Assembly (NCBI RefSeq): GCF_023074175.1
Contig: NZ_JADPKS010000107.1
Location: forward strand, 62,001 to 126,000
Length of the DNA stretch: 64,000 nt
Direction of reading: 5' to 3'
From: Bradyrhizobium sp. 139
Lineage (GTDB): Bacteria; Pseudomonadota; Alphaproteobacteria; Rhizobiales; Xanthobacteraceae
This document shows, piece after piece, positions 8,412 to 17,634 of this stretch. The notes beneath the pieces are model-generated. The model did not search any database, had not been told where the DNA came from, and was given only the letters and a program-made list of their open reading frames with translations. Position numbers and translations under genes: made by a program. The stretch's first letter is position 1, and each line of letters begins with the position of its first letter.

Positions 8412-9152
8412 TTAGCGCGGGAGGCCGCCGTCGCCGTTGAAGCGCACGTTGATGCCGGCCTTCACCACCTGGACGAAATGCTTGATTTCAGACGTCGTGT
8501 CCGGGCTCACCCAGTGGAGCGTTTCGGTCGGGAAAAAGATCGCGTTGTATTCGATCTTGGCGGAGACGTTGCGCAAGAAGGCCACTTCCAGGCCGACGCC
8601 GCCGACCGCACCGAACAGTTCCCGGTTGTAGTTGGTGAGCTCAGCCGTGAACCTCGACGAGAGCTCCATGCGGGCATAGGCGGCGCCGCCCTTCGCGTAG
8701 GCGAGCCATTGGCCCGATGCGTAGCCGACGCGCCCCGTCGCGGTCGCGAGCCCGGTGTAGCCGACGCCGTTGTTGGTGCTCGCCGTGATGAGGGGCGAGG
8801 TGCTGGTGTTGCCCTTCACGAAAGACCAGGAGCCGTCGATCTCGGCGCCGAGGACGTAGTTGCCCTGCTGCCAGTTGTAGCCGAGCTGTCCGCCGGCGAG
8901 CGGCCCGTTGTAATAGGCAAGGAACGGATTGTTGGCGGGGCTGTTGTTGGGGTCGCGAAACTCCGACCGGCCCCATCCCCAGCCGCCGTGGACGCCGGCG
9001 TAGAAGCCGGTCCAGGAGACAATTGGTGCAGGCAGCGGACCGCCGGCAAGAGCAGGTGAAGTGAATGCCGCGCTCGCCGCTGCAATTGCGGCTGCGAGTC
9101 CACGGCGGCGAGTTACGAAACGTCCTGAATGTGTGGGCATGTCGATGTCCAT
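8412..9152 (-). CDS. Omp25/31-like outer-membrane beta-barrel protein, copy 1
   Basis: A 246-residue barrel protein with a Tat-like or long Sec signal (RRRGLAAAIAAASAAFTSPA), then WTGFYAGVHGGWGWGRSEF and alternating strands including LGAEIDGSWSF and GRVGYAS, ending VVKAGINVRFNGDG. The start is ambiguous: the ATG at 9152 has AAGGA only 2 bases away, and the in-frame ATG at 9140 has the same site about 11 bases away. It heads the run of four outer-membrane genes, and the AT-rich region upstream probably holds their promoter. Confidence 0.85.
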   Translation of the reverse strand: MDIDMPTHSGRFVTRRRGLAAAIAAASAAFTSPALAGGPLPAPIVSWTGFYAGVHGGWGWGRSEFRDPNNSPANNPFLAYYNGPLAGGQLGYNWQQGNYVLGAEIDGSWSFVKGNTSTSPLITASTNNGVGYTGLATATGRVGYASGQWLAYAKGGAAYARMELSSRFTAELTNYNRELFGAVGGVGLEVAFLRNVSAKIEYNAIFFPTETLHWVSPDTTSEIKHFVQVVKAGINVRFNGDGGLPR

Positions 9153-9717
9153 TTCCTTATCTAGGGTTCAAGTTGATTTATTTCTGCATAGCTATTTTAA
9201 GTTGCGTTCCAAGTCGCAGCTTTGGGATTAAGCTCCTGCTCGTTTTTGAACGCACGGGACCGGCGATCACGCTCGCTGCGGATCGACGGACAGACGTTCC
9301 TGGTTGCTGGAAGAGCCCGGGCGCAATCTAGGACAATGCGCTCCGCGGCCTGTCGATTGGCGAACTAGGGGCGAGCGATCCGCAAGGATGCGCTTCCGAA
9401 GTCCCCTTGTATTGTCATGATTTCAGCCCCCGTTTTAATTGAGGCCGATCTTAGGCACACCGCTTTGAATTGCCAGTATCGTGTGAGCAACAGTTGCGGT
9501 TTGTTGCTTGTTATTGTCCTGCTCGCTTCTCAATCGCTGCATGACGCAAGACAGCGCGTGAATGACCGTTCACATCGTAGCGCACCATGTCGGCCCTGAC
9601 CCAAGTTACGGCTGGTCAGCTGATGAGGATGCAGCGCCGTGCCGCGCGATCGTCGGCGCGATTCGAATCCAGCCTGCTCCCCGAACGCAGGCGCTGATCG
9701 ATCCACAGGAGGCCCAC
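9153..9717. other. 565-base intergenic region, no gene supported
   Basis: This gap separates the divergent outer-membrane cassette from the acyl-CoA dehydrogenase gene. The first 100 bases are markedly AT-richer than the surroundings and likely hold the promoter for the outer-membrane genes. Short open frames exist but lack Shine-Dalgarno sites and look non-coding. No repeat family member, hairpin terminator or operator stands out. Confidence 0.5.
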
Positions 9718-10929
9718 ATGCTCTACCCGATGTCGCCCAAAGTCGTCGCGCTCAAGCGCAAGCTCGAAAGCTTCATGGACCGGCACATCTACCCGAACGA
9801 GGAGCGGTTCTACCGCGAAGCGGAGGAGCTCGGGCCGTGGAAGGTCTATCCCGTCGTCGAGGAGCTGAAGCCGCTGGCGCGCGCCGAAGGTCTCTGGAAT
9901 CTGTTCCTGCCGGAGTCGAGCCACGGCGCCGGTCTCACCAATCTCGAATATGCCCCGCTCTGCGAAGTCATGGGCCACTCGCATCTGGCGCCCGAAGTGT
10001 TCAACTGCTCGGCGCCCGACACCGGCAACATGGAGGTGCTGGAGCGCTACGGCACGGAGAAGGACAAGGAGCGCTGGCTGAAGCCGCTGCTCGCAGGCGA
10101 AATCCGCTCCTGCTTCGCCATGACCGAGCCGGCCGTCGCGTCATCTGACGCGACCAACATCGAAAGCTCGATCGTGCGCGACGGCGACCATTACGTCATC
10201 AATGGGCGCAAATGGTACACGACCAACGCGACCGACCCGCGCTGCAAGATCTGCATCTTCATGGGCAAGACCGATCCTGATAATCCCGACCGGCACAAGC
10301 AGCAATCCATGATCCTGGTGCCGATGGACAGCCCCGGCATTGAGGTCAAACGTGCCCTGCCCGTGTTCGGCTTCTACGGCGTGCCCGACCGCGCCTCGGA
10401 AGTCGTCTTCGCCAACGTGCGAGTGCCCAAGGAAAACATGCTGCTCGGCGAAGGCCGTGGCTTCGAGATCGCGCAGGGCCGCCTCGGGCCCGGCCGAATC
10501 CACCATTGCATGCGGCTGATCGGCCTTGCCGAACGCACGCTGGAAAAGATATGCCGCCGGGTGCGCAGCCGCGTCGCCTTCGGCAAGCCGGTCTCGGAGC
10601 AGACGGTGACGCAGGAGCGCATCGCGGAAGCCCGCATCATGATCGAGCAGGCCCGGCTGCTGACGCTCAACGCCGCCTACGCGATGGACACGGTCGGCAA
10701 CAAGGTCGCGAAAGCCGAGATCGCGATGATCAAGGTCGCCGTGCCCAACATGGCCTGCCAGATCATCGACTGGGCCATCCAGGCCCATGGCGGCGGCGGC
10801 ACATCGAACGACTTTGGATTGACGCAGGCTTATGCGACCGCACGGCTGCTACGGCTCGCAGATGGACCTGACGAGGTTCACAGGAACCAGATCGCAAGGT
10901 TCGAGCTGAAGAAGTATTCGAACACTTGA
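9718..10929 (+). CDS. acyl-CoA dehydrogenase family protein
   Basis: A 403-residue FAD enzyme that oxidises acyl-CoA to 2-enoyl-CoA. The start at 9718 follows CACAGGAGGCCCAC; upstream in-frame starts have no site. Visible family motifs are [20 protein letters not shown] (flavin and substrate contact), a GRKWYTTNA segment, [18 protein letters not shown], and [20 protein letters not shown] near the C-terminus. The final [18 protein letters not shown] matches the ACAD10/11-like clade. Substrate unknown. No obvious partner gene adjoins it. Confidence 0.92.
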   Translation: MLYPMSPKVVALKRKLESFMDRHIYPNEERFYREAEELGPWKVYPVVEELKPLARAEGLWNLFLPESSHGAGLTNLEYAPLCEVMGHSHLAPEVFNCSAPDTGNMEVLERYGTEKDKERWLKPLLAGEIRSCFAMTEPAVASSDATNIESSIVRDGDHYVINGRKWYTTNATDPRCKICIFMGKTDPDNPDRHKQQSMILVPMDSPGIEVKRALPVFGFYGVPDRASEVVFANVRVPKENMLLGEGRGFEIAQGRLGPGRIHHCMRLIGLAERTLEKICRRVRSRVAFGKPVSEQTVTQERIAEARIMIEQARLLTLNAAYAMDTVGNKVAKAEIAMIKVAVPNMACQIIDWAIQAHGGGGTSNDFGLTQAYATARLLRLADGPDEVHRNQIARFELKKYSNT

Positions 10930-10950
10930 GCCGCGCGTCGACGACAGGGG

Positions 10951-11817
10951 CTAATTCAACACCTCCACCGTCGCTGAACGTCCCGCAATCAGCGACATGT
11001 TCTCAGGCACGGGATCCAGCGCGATGCGCACGGGCACGCGCTGGGCGAGGCGCACCCAGCTGAAGGTCGGGTTGACGTTGGCGAGCAGGCTCGCGCCCTC
11101 GGCGCGGTCGCGGTCCTCGATGCCGGCGGCGAAGCTCTCGACACGGCCCGATAGCGTGACCTTCTCGCCCATCAGGCGAACCTGCACCTTGTCGCCGATG
11201 CGGATGCGCGCGAGTTTTGTTTCCTCGAAATAGCCCTCCACATGCAGCGTGTCGGTATCCACCAGCGCCATCACGCCCTTGCCGGCCGTGACGTAGGCAC
11301 CGGGACGCAGATCCATGTTGGTGATCACGCCGTTCACGGAGGCATGGACCTCGCTGCGATCGAGGTTGAGCTGGGCGACCGCGCGGTCGGCGACGGCCTG
11401 GTCGAAGGCCGCCTTGGCCTGAAGCTGGGTGGCCAGAACCTGCTCCTGCTTCTGCTGCGATACCGCATCCGTGGTCAGCGCGCTGTAGCGCTTCAAATCG
11501 GCATTGGCCTGATCGAGCGTGGCCTGATGACCGGCCACCGACGCGTCGGCCTGCCGCAGCGCCAGCGCAAAACGTTCGCGGTCGATTTTGAACAGCAGGT
11601 CGCCGCGGCGGACCTTCTGGTTGTCCTTGACCAGCACCTCGGTCACGAAGCCCGACACATCGGGCGCGACCTGCACCACGTCGGCGCGGACGCGGCCATC
11701 GCGGGTCCAGGGTTGCTCCATGTAGTAGACCCAAAGTTCGCGTCCGACGGCGAGCGCGGCAACGACGGCGAGCACGGTCAGCGCAAGGCGGCCAAGCCAG
11801 GCGAAATTCCCTTTCAT
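10951..11817 (-). CDS. HlyD/EmrA-family membrane fusion protein of efflux operon
   Basis: A 288-residue periplasmic adaptor anchored by an N-terminal helix (residues 7-25). It has a split lipoyl domain (VSGFVTEVLVKDNQKVRRGD, residues 52-71, and its partner near 165-185), an alpha-hairpin around 90-150, and barrel strands up to the C-terminal SATVEVLN. Such adaptors bridge an inner-membrane pump to an outer-membrane channel. The start at 11817 overlaps the DUF1656 gene by ATGA. In the aaeXAB-type arrangement it works with the FUSC protein to export aromatic acids; that substrate is inferred from the family. Confidence 0.9.
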   Translation of the reverse strand: MKGNFAWLGRLALTVLAVVAALAVGRELWVYYMEQPWTRDGRVRADVVQVAPDVSGFVTEVLVKDNQKVRRGDLLFKIDRERFALALRQADASVAGHQATLDQANADLKRYSALTTDAVSQQKQEQVLATQLQAKAAFDQAVADRAVAQLNLDRSEVHASVNGVITNMDLRPGAYVTAGKGVMALVDTDTLHVEGYFEETKLARIRIGDKVQVRLMGEKVTLSGRVESFAAGIEDRDRAEGASLLANVNPTFSWVRLAQRVPVRIALDPVPENMSLIAGRSATVEVLN

Positions 11818-12020
11818 GAGAGATACTCCGAGAGATAGACGACTCCGCCGAGAAGACAGACGAAAATCGCGAAATCGAACAGCGCGCGGTGCCAGACCAA
11901 ACGATAGAGGTCGAAGCGTTGCATGAGGCGCCGCAGCACAGCGCTGAGGGCATAAGCGACGATGATCCACAGCAGCAGCGCCGGCACGAGCACGCCGTAG
12001 ATGTCGATGACATATCTCAT
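11814..12020 (-). CDS. DUF1656 (AaeX-like) small membrane protein
   Basis: A 68-residue protein, MRYVIDIYGVLVPALLLWII, with two membrane helices (residues 8-30 and 48-66). Its size, topology and position between FUSC and HlyD genes match DUF1656/AaeX. Both junctions are 4-base ATGA overlaps, so the three genes are translationally coupled. The exact role of AaeX-type proteins in the pump is not established. Confidence 0.88.
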   Translation of the reverse strand: MRYVIDIYGVLVPALLLWIIVAYALSAVLRRLMQRFDLYRLVWHRALFDFAIFVCLLGGVVYLSEYLS

Positions 12021-14068
12021 GCCGCAACACTCTCGCCTGCACGCGGTCGATAGGCCGGTGCGTCCGGAAACACGCCGCGCCTTATGCCCACGAGGCCGAT
12101 CAGGGCGTCCTCGCGTGCCTTTTCGTCGGGATCCTTCACCGCCCGGGCCAATGCCCGATCGACGCTTGTCAGAAGTTCGGACGGCATTCCATCGCCCGCA
12201 TATTTGCGGCAAGCGACGGCCAGCTGGTCGAGCATGTCGTCGATCACGGCAATGGTCGGTGCCGCCAGGCTATAGCGGGCGCGCCGCAGATCGATGATGT
12301 TCAAGCCGATGCGGAGCTGGACAAGGCTGTCGGTGTCGCGGCGGTCGCTCTCGGACAGAAAGGCGATGCGCTGCACTAGAAGACCCAGCCGGTGCAGCAT
12401 GAGGCCCGCAAACTCCGCCCGATCGCGCTTGCCGCGGCGCTCGGCAGCGACCGCAAGCGTCTTCCAGCTCGACAGCACCAGGCGATTGGCGATCCACTCC
12501 GCGCCCACGCCGCGCGCGATCCGCGTCACGAGCTCGGCGATTGCGACGCCGACAAAGAAGGCGACCGCGGAATTGGCGTAGGATGCGAAATCCGCGCTGT
12601 AGGTCGATTGCAGCGCCAGCAGCGTTGCGGTGTTGGCAGCGAGCGCCATGCCGGTGCCGGCCGTTGGCGGCCGCGCGATCAGGAAGCCGTAGAGCAGGAA
12701 GGTCGGCGCCAGCGCGGCGACCAAAACCTCGAGATGGGAGATCGCAGGCACCAACGCGAACAGATAGATCGCCACGACCACGATGGCGACCAGCGACCAC
12801 AGGCCGAAACTGCGGATGAAACGTGCGGGCTCATCCTGCGCGGCGAAGAATGAGCACGCGACCGCCGCCATCATCGGCGCCGAGGCGCCGTCCGGCCAGC
12901 CGGTCCCGATCCAGAACGCGCAGCAGATCAGGATGGCCGCGGCCGCGCCGGCCGCCGACCACAAGGCAAGGCCGCGGTCGCGGTGGCGCACCGGCGCGGC
13001 GCCGGCCTCGGAATGGAACGCCAGATCGAGCGTTGAAACATTGCGGCTCTCGGCGATGGCCTCGCTCAGCGCGCGGCAGTCGCGCGACAGGTCGACGAGC
13101 TCGCGCAGCCGCGACAGCAGGCTCGTGGTGATGATCCGCTCCCATGAGGCGCTGTCATCGAGCACCGCCTGTCGCTCTGCGATCACAGCACGGATCCGCT
13201 CGGCCGGTTGCCGTGCGCCGACGTCGCTCGCAATCCATTGCGCAAGATCCTCCAGCAGCCGCATCAGCTCGGGCTGCCGGCGCAGCGCCTCCTCCCCCAG
13301 CGCAGCCAGCCGATCCTCCAGCGAGGCGATCACCGGCAAGAGCATCAGCATGCGCAGCCGGATCTCGCCGAGGCCAGTTATCGCATTGCGGCCAGTCAGT
13401 CGGTCATACGCAAGATGGGTGGAAAGCGTGTCGATCTCGACGATGTCGGTCGCAAGCTTGAGTCGCCTGCCGCGGCGCGTATCACTCGTTCCCTGACGAA
13501 GCAGCACCGCCTGGCTCAGGCGCTGCGCATCCGTCAGCCAGGTGTCGACGCGATTGGCAACAGCTGGCGCGACGCTGCGAGGAAAGACGACGGTGGAGAC
13601 GATGCTCGCGCAGATGATGCCGAGGGAAATCTCCTCCACCCGCGCAACGGCGGTATCGAAGATGGCGCCGGGCTCGGAGACCGCGGGAAAGCCGATCAGG
13701 GCAACCGTGTATCCCGCCAGCATGAAGACGTAGCTGCGCGGCGTGCCATCCAGCAGCGACAAATAGAGGCAGAGCCCGACCCAGAGCGCGATGGCAAGGC
13801 ACAGGAGCTCGGGTGCATCGATCAGGTTCGGCACCAGCACCACCGTCATGATCGCGCCGACCAGCGTGCCCATCACGCGGAAGAACGCCTTCGAGCTGGT
13901 CGCGCCCGCCAGCGGCTGCGAGGTGATGTAGACGGTCGCCATCGCCCAATAAGGCCGCGGCAAGTCCATGGCGAGTGCGATGACGAGCGCCAGGATCGAC
14001 GCGGCAAACGTCTTCAAAGCAAAAATGAGGTCCGCGTGGCGGACCAGGAACGGCTCTTGCGCACGCAT
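12017..14068 (-). CDS. FUSC-family aromatic acid efflux transporter
   Basis: A 683-residue inner-membrane protein of the fusaric acid resistance/AaeB family. It has two blocks of membrane helices (about residues 12-170 and 355-520), each followed by a long cytoplasmic region. Early motifs include LPRPYWAMATVYITSQPLAG, characteristic of the family. It lies two bases after the MarR gene and overlaps the DUF1656 gene, so all four genes form one unit. Probable role: export of hydroxylated aromatic or other weak organic acids together with the HlyD-type adaptor. Confidence 0.9.
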   Translation of the reverse strand: MRAQEPFLVRHADLIFALKTFAASILALVIALAMDLPRPYWAMATVYITSQPLAGATSSKAFFRVMGTLVGAIMTVVLVPNLIDAPELLCLAIALWVGLCLYLSLLDGTPRSYVFMLAGYTVALIGFPAVSEPGAIFDTAVARVEEISLGIICASIVSTVVFPRSVAPAVANRVDTWLTDAQRLSQAVLLRQGTSDTRRGRRLKLATDIVEIDTLSTHLAYDRLTGRNAITGLGEIRLRMLMLLPVIASLEDRLAALGEEALRRQPELMRLLEDLAQWIASDVGARQPAERIRAVIAERQAVLDDSASWERIITTSLLSRLRELVDLSRDCRALSEAIAESRNVSTLDLAFHSEAGAAPVRHRDRGLALWSAAGAAAAILICCAFWIGTGWPDGASAPMMAAVACSFFAAQDEPARFIRSFGLWSLVAIVVVAIYLFALVPAISHLEVLVAALAPTFLLYGFLIARPPTAGTGMALAANTATLLALQSTYSADFASYANSAVAFFVGVAIAELVTRIARGVGAEWIANRLVLSSWKTLAVAAERRGKRDRAEFAGLMLHRLGLLVQRIAFLSESDRRDTDSLVQLRIGLNIIDLRRARYSLAAPTIAVIDDMLDQLAVACRKYAGDGMPSELLTSVDRALARAVKDPDEKAREDALIGLVGIRRGVFPDAPAYRPRAGESVAA

Positions 14069-14069
14069 G

Positions 14070-14543
14070 CTATTTCGTCTCTGGACCGGTCTTGGTGCCC
14101 TGCAGGCGACTGGCCCGCTGCTCGATGCGCTGAAGAGTCGCGAAGGCTATCGTAAGTTCCTCGGGCCCGACATCCTTGAGCAGGCTTGCCCGAACGCGCC
14201 GCAAAATCCGGTTGGTCTCCTCGACCTTGGCCTCGCCCGCTTTGGTCAGATGTAGCGTTTTGGCCCGGCGGTCGGTCGGGTCTTCGCGGCGCTCCACCAG
14301 GCCTTCGGTCTGGAGTAGATCGACGAGCCGAACCAGCGACGGCCCCTCGATGCCGAGCTCGTCGGCGAGCACGCCCTGCCGCACGTTGTCGCCCTGCCGC
14401 GACAGCACCAGCAGCGGGATCGCGGTCGCATAGGACAGGCCGTGATCGGACAGCGCCTGATCGGACTCGCGGCGCCAGATGCGGGCCAGGCGCGCGATGA
14501 GCCGTCCGATTTCGGCATGGATATGAACCTGCGAGGGAGCCAC
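14070..14543 (-). CDS. MarR-family regulator of the FUSC efflux operon
   Basis: A 157-residue winged-helix regulator. The HTH is around LADELGIEGPSLVRLVDLLQ and the wing around EGLVERREDPTDRRAKTLHL, both classical MarR features. The only in-frame start giving the full domain is a GTG at 14543 with no clear Shine-Dalgarno. The gene opens the operon it most likely represses, with release by aromatic acids as in related systems. An imperfect palindrome lies just upstream (14550-14567). Confidence 0.88.
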   Translation of the reverse strand: MAPSQVHIHAEIGRLIARLARIWRRESDQALSDHGLSYATAIPLLVLSRQGDNVRQGVLADELGIEGPSLVRLVDLLQTEGLVERREDPTDRRAKTLHLTKAGEAKVEETNRILRRVRASLLKDVGPEELTIAFATLQRIEQRASRLQGTKTGPETK

Positions 14544-14549
14544 GCAGAT

Positions 14550-14567
14550 TAGATAGGAGCCAAACTA
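14550..14567. promoter_or_regulatory. candidate MarR operator
   Basis: TAGATAGGAGCCAAACTA is an imperfect 18-base palindrome (12 of 18 positions symmetric) 6 bases upstream of the GTG of the MarR gene, where an autoregulatory site would sit. No second copy was noticed in the window. Confidence 0.4.
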
Positions 14568-14701
14568 TTAGCGTGCAATCATAATGGCGAGTCGATCACG
14601 AAAAAGCGAACGAAGGGCGGCGCAGGTTCCCGACGGACTATTCTTGGCATTTCGGCGGGCCGCTTGCGCGCGCCACGCCTCAGGTAGCGACCGCCCGCGC
14701 C

Positions 14702-15610
14702 TCAATTCACCACGTAGACATCAGGATCGGCGCTCGAGCTCGGCTTCTTGAAGGCGTTGCGCAAGGCCGCCGACATCGGGACGTTGTAGTTGAGGCCGTT
14801 CGGCGGCGTCGGGGATTCCAGCCACCTCTTGTAGAGCACCTCGATCTCCGGGCTCGCGTAAAGCTCTGCCGTGGCGCGATCGGCCAGCACCTTGAAGGGC
14901 GCGTCCTCCCTTCGCAGCATGATCCCGTAGGGCTCCGGCTTCGAGAACGTCTCTTCGCTGATCATGAACAGCTGCGGCTCCTTCGAGCGCGCGATCGCCA
15001 CCGCAAGCTGCACGTCGTCCAGCGCGTAGGCCTGGGCGCGGTCCGTCTCGAGCAACAGGAAGGCTTCGGCCTGGTCCTTGGCCGGCATCAAATTGATGCC
15101 GAGATTGCGCTCGGTGTTGACCTTGGCGAGCTGCGTCAGGTTGACCGATCCCGCCACCGCCGTCACGGCCTTGCCCTTGAGATCGTCGATGGTGTTGATC
15201 TTCGCGGCTTTCTTGGCTGCAAACCGGGTCGCGCTGAGGAAATGCGTATTGGTGAAAGCGACCTGCTTCTGGCGGTCGGCGTTGTTTGTCGTCGCCGAGC
15301 AGTGCAGATCAAGAGTGCCGTTGACCATCAACGGAATCCGGTTCGACGACGTCACGGCGAGAGTGTCGACGGCAATGTCGGGCATGTCGAGCTGCCTCTT
15401 CACGGCATCGACGATCCTGAGGCAGATATCCATGGCGAAGCCGACCGGCTTCTGGTTGCCGTCGAGATAGCTGAAGGGAACGGACGCTTCCTGATAGCCC
15501 AGCGTGATCTTCTTGGTCTCCTTGACCTTCTGGAGCGTGCCCGACAGGTCTTCGGCTGAAGCTGCGCCGGCAAGACATGTGACGGCCAGGATAACGGTGG
15601 GAAGACGCAT
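14702..15610 (-). CDS. periplasmic amino-acid-type ABC substrate-binding protein (SBP_bac_3)
   Basis: A 302-residue exported binding protein. The signal peptide covers residues 1-19 (ACAGAASA-like cleavage), and the start at 15610 follows GAGGAGCAGCC. Domain features of family 3 binding proteins include KKITLGYQEASVPFSYLDGN, PVGFAMDICLRIVDAV and LKGKAVTAVAGSVN. No permease or ATPase gene is adjacent, so it is an orphan that must borrow a transporter or act in sensing. It is downstream of the NTF2-like gene on the same strand with a 187-base gap. Confidence 0.88.
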   Translation of the reverse strand: MRLPTVILAVTCLAGAASAEDLSGTLQKVKETKKITLGYQEASVPFSYLDGNQKPVGFAMDICLRIVDAVKRQLDMPDIAVDTLAVTSSNRIPLMVNGTLDLHCSATTNNADRQKQVAFTNTHFLSATRFAAKKAAKINTIDDLKGKAVTAVAGSVNLTQLAKVNTERNLGINLMPAKDQAEAFLLLETDRAQAYALDDVQLAVAIARSKEPQLFMISEETFSKPEPYGIMLRREDAPFKVLADRATAELYASPEIEVLYKRWLESPTPPNGLNYNVPMSAALRNAFKKPSSSADPDVYVVN

Positions 15611-15797
15611 CGGCTGCTCCTCAGGGGTCATCGACTGTGCCGCAATGTCGAGGCGCAGCCGAGCAAGGTGATAGCCCAGGGCGGGAACAATCGCCAGACC
15701 AGCTTAGGTCTATCAGCTATCGCGGTGTTGTATATGCGTGCGGCTCTCACTGCCGAAGCCAGATATTGCGCTGCCCGAGACGAACGGCCCGATGGAT

Positions 15798-16217
15798 TTA
15801 CGCTTCAATGCCTCGCTGCACCAGAATGCGCTCGGCACTGTCATTCCACACGTCCATCTTGGTGATCTTGCCGTTTCTCACCACGAAACGATCGACGTAG
15901 CGGTTGCCCTCAAACGCAGTCCCGTCGTTCCACTCCCCGAACAGCGTGCCGACGCTGTACACGATGGTCTCGCCGTTGCCCGGGCAGACGTCGAACCGAT
16001 CCATCCTCTTCTTGACCCAGCGGTAGCGGCCCGCGTTGAAGGCGGTCGGCCCGCATGGATGGTCGAACTCGCGCCCGCCCGTAAACGTGATGATCGTGCC
16101 CGGCGCCATAGAGGCCGCTGCGGCGTCAGGATCGGGAATCATCGATGCTGTAAGATAGGCCTCCACGATCTCTGCGTCCGACAAGGTTGCGCTCTCGCCT
16201 TTGACGGCTGCGGGCAT
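15798..16217 (-). CDS. NTF2/SnoaL-like domain protein, 139 aa
   Basis: A small cytoplasmic alpha+beta barrel protein. The start at 16217 gives MPAAVKGESATLSDAEIVEA. Typical NTF2-like spacing is seen: an N-terminal helix pair, FTGGREFDHPCG, then strands RYVDRFVVRNGKITKMDVWN. It resembles the unannotated NTF2 proteins that accompany catabolic genes. It is divergent from the first amidohydrolase gene across 145 bases. It could be a binding protein or a small isomerase/hydrolase; nothing decides. Confidence 0.72.
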   Translation of the reverse strand: MPAAVKGESATLSDAEIVEAYLTASMIPDPDAAAASMAPGTIITFTGGREFDHPCGPTAFNAGRYRWVKKRMDRFDVCPGNGETIVYSVGTLFGEWNDGTAFEGNRYVDRFVVRNGKITKMDVWNDSAERILVQRGIEA

Positions 16218-16362
16218 GGCTGCATCTCTCCGATAATTTCTGCATACTATCGCCGACCTCCGGGAATGCATTGCATATATTTTGATCACATCCCCCGCTA
16301 CATTGCCGCTAAACAGGATCTGCCGAGCGCTATCAACTGCTCTCCCCGCGAGCCGCGATGCC

Positions 16363-17604
16363 ATGATCGCCCAAACCGCCTTCGACCTGATCTTCCGCAA
16401 CACGCTGTTGCGATCATCCGCCGCATCCGTCGATATCGGCGTGAAGGGCGGCCGCATCGCCGCGATCGAGCCGCAGCTTGCCTGCGAGGCCATCGAGGTC
16501 GATGTCGGCGGGCGCCTCGCTTTGCCGGGGTTCGTCGACACCCATATCCATCTCGACAAGGCCTGCCTGCTCGGCCGCTGCGGGCACAATCACGGCAGCG
16601 TCTCGGAAGCGATCCGCGCCGTGGCCGGGATGAAGAAGGATTTCACGGTCGAGGACGTCTACGCGCGCGGCGCCCGGGTGCTCGAACGCGCCATCGTGCA
16701 CGGAACGACGCGCATGCGCAGCCATGTCGAGATCGACCCGCGCATCGGCCTGCGCGGCTTCGAGGCGGTCAAGGCACTGAAGCGCGATTATGCCTGGGCG
16801 ATCGACCTGTCGCTCTGCGTCTTCCCGCAGGAAGGCCTGACCAACGACCCCGGCAGCGAGCAGCTGCTGGTTCAGGCGCTGCGCGACGGCGGCGAGGCGA
16901 TCGGCGGCTGTCCCTATATGGACACCGACCCGAACGCCCATCTCGAACGCATCTTCGATCTCGCGCAGGAATTCAATCTCGACGTCGATCTCCATCTCGA
17001 TTTCGATCTAGACCCCTCCTGGTGGCATCTCGACGAGGTCTGCCAGCAGACCGAGCGGCGCAGCTACCAGGGGCGCGTCGCGATCGGCCATGCCACAAAG
17101 CTCTCGGCTTTGCCGCCTGAGCGGCTGAAGGCGGCGACCGCGCAACTGGCAAAAGCCGGCGTTGCCGTCACCGTGCTACCCGCAACCGACCTCTATCTGA
17201 TGGGCCGCGAAGCCACCCACAACGTGCCGCGCGGGATGACACTCGCGCACAGGCTCGCCGGCGACCGCGTGCTGTGCTCGGTCGCAACCAACAACGTGCT
17301 CAACCCCTTCACGCCCTTTGGCGACGCCTCGCTGCTCCGGATGGCAAACTTTTATGCCAATGTCGCGCACGCCTCCGTCAGCGATTTCGACACCTGCCTC
17401 GATCTCGTGACCGAACTGCCCGCACGGCTGATGAACCTTGGCGATTACGGCATCAAGGTCGGCAACCCCGCCGATCTCGTCGTGCTCGATACGAAGGACA
17501 GCCGCTTCGCCATCGCCGAGTTGCCGGATATCGTGATGGGTTTCAAGACCGGCCGGCAGACGTTTGAGCGGCAACGGCCCACGCTGTTCCCACCACGGAG
17601 CTAG
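16363..17604 (+). CDS. amidohydrolase, cytosine-deaminase (CodA)-like, paralogue 1
   Basis: A 413-residue metal-dependent hydrolase. The start at 16363 gives MIAQTAFDLIFRNTLL. It has FVDTHIHLDKACLLGRC (first metal His pair), VDLHLDFDLDP, VAIGHATKLSAL (third His), and NNVLNPFTPFGDASLLRMA where CodA-type enzymes have their metal Asp region. Cytosine deaminase itself is one possibility, but this subfamily also includes deaminases and hydrolases of other N-heterocycles. It is followed 30 bases on by a paralogue, so the two probably act on related substrates. Confidence 0.85.
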   Translation: MIAQTAFDLIFRNTLLRSSAASVDIGVKGGRIAAIEPQLACEAIEVDVGGRLALPGFVDTHIHLDKACLLGRCGHNHGSVSEAIRAVAGMKKDFTVEDVYARGARVLERAIVHGTTRMRSHVEIDPRIGLRGFEAVKALKRDYAWAIDLSLCVFPQEGLTNDPGSEQLLVQALRDGGEAIGGCPYMDTDPNAHLERIFDLAQEFNLDVDLHLDFDLDPSWWHLDEVCQQTERRSYQGRVAIGHATKLSALPPERLKAATAQLAKAGVAVTVLPATDLYLMGREATHNVPRGMTLAHRLAGDRVLCSVATNNVLNPFTPFGDASLLRMANFYANVAHASVSDFDTCLDLVTELPARLMNLGDYGIKVGNPADLVVLDTKDSRFAIAELPDIVMGFKTGRQTFERQRPTLFPPRS

Positions 17605-17634
17605 AGGCCCGCAATCGATCAACGGAGGAACCGG

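Noticed and set aside
9417-9599. Short open frame in the gap before the acyl-CoA dehydrogenase gene
   Set aside because: No ribosome-binding site, odd composition and no neighbours to support it.
9562-9717. N-terminal extension of the acyl-CoA dehydrogenase
   Set aside because: The 52 extra residues do not resemble the family, whereas the ATG at 9718 has an AGGAGG site and gives the usual start.
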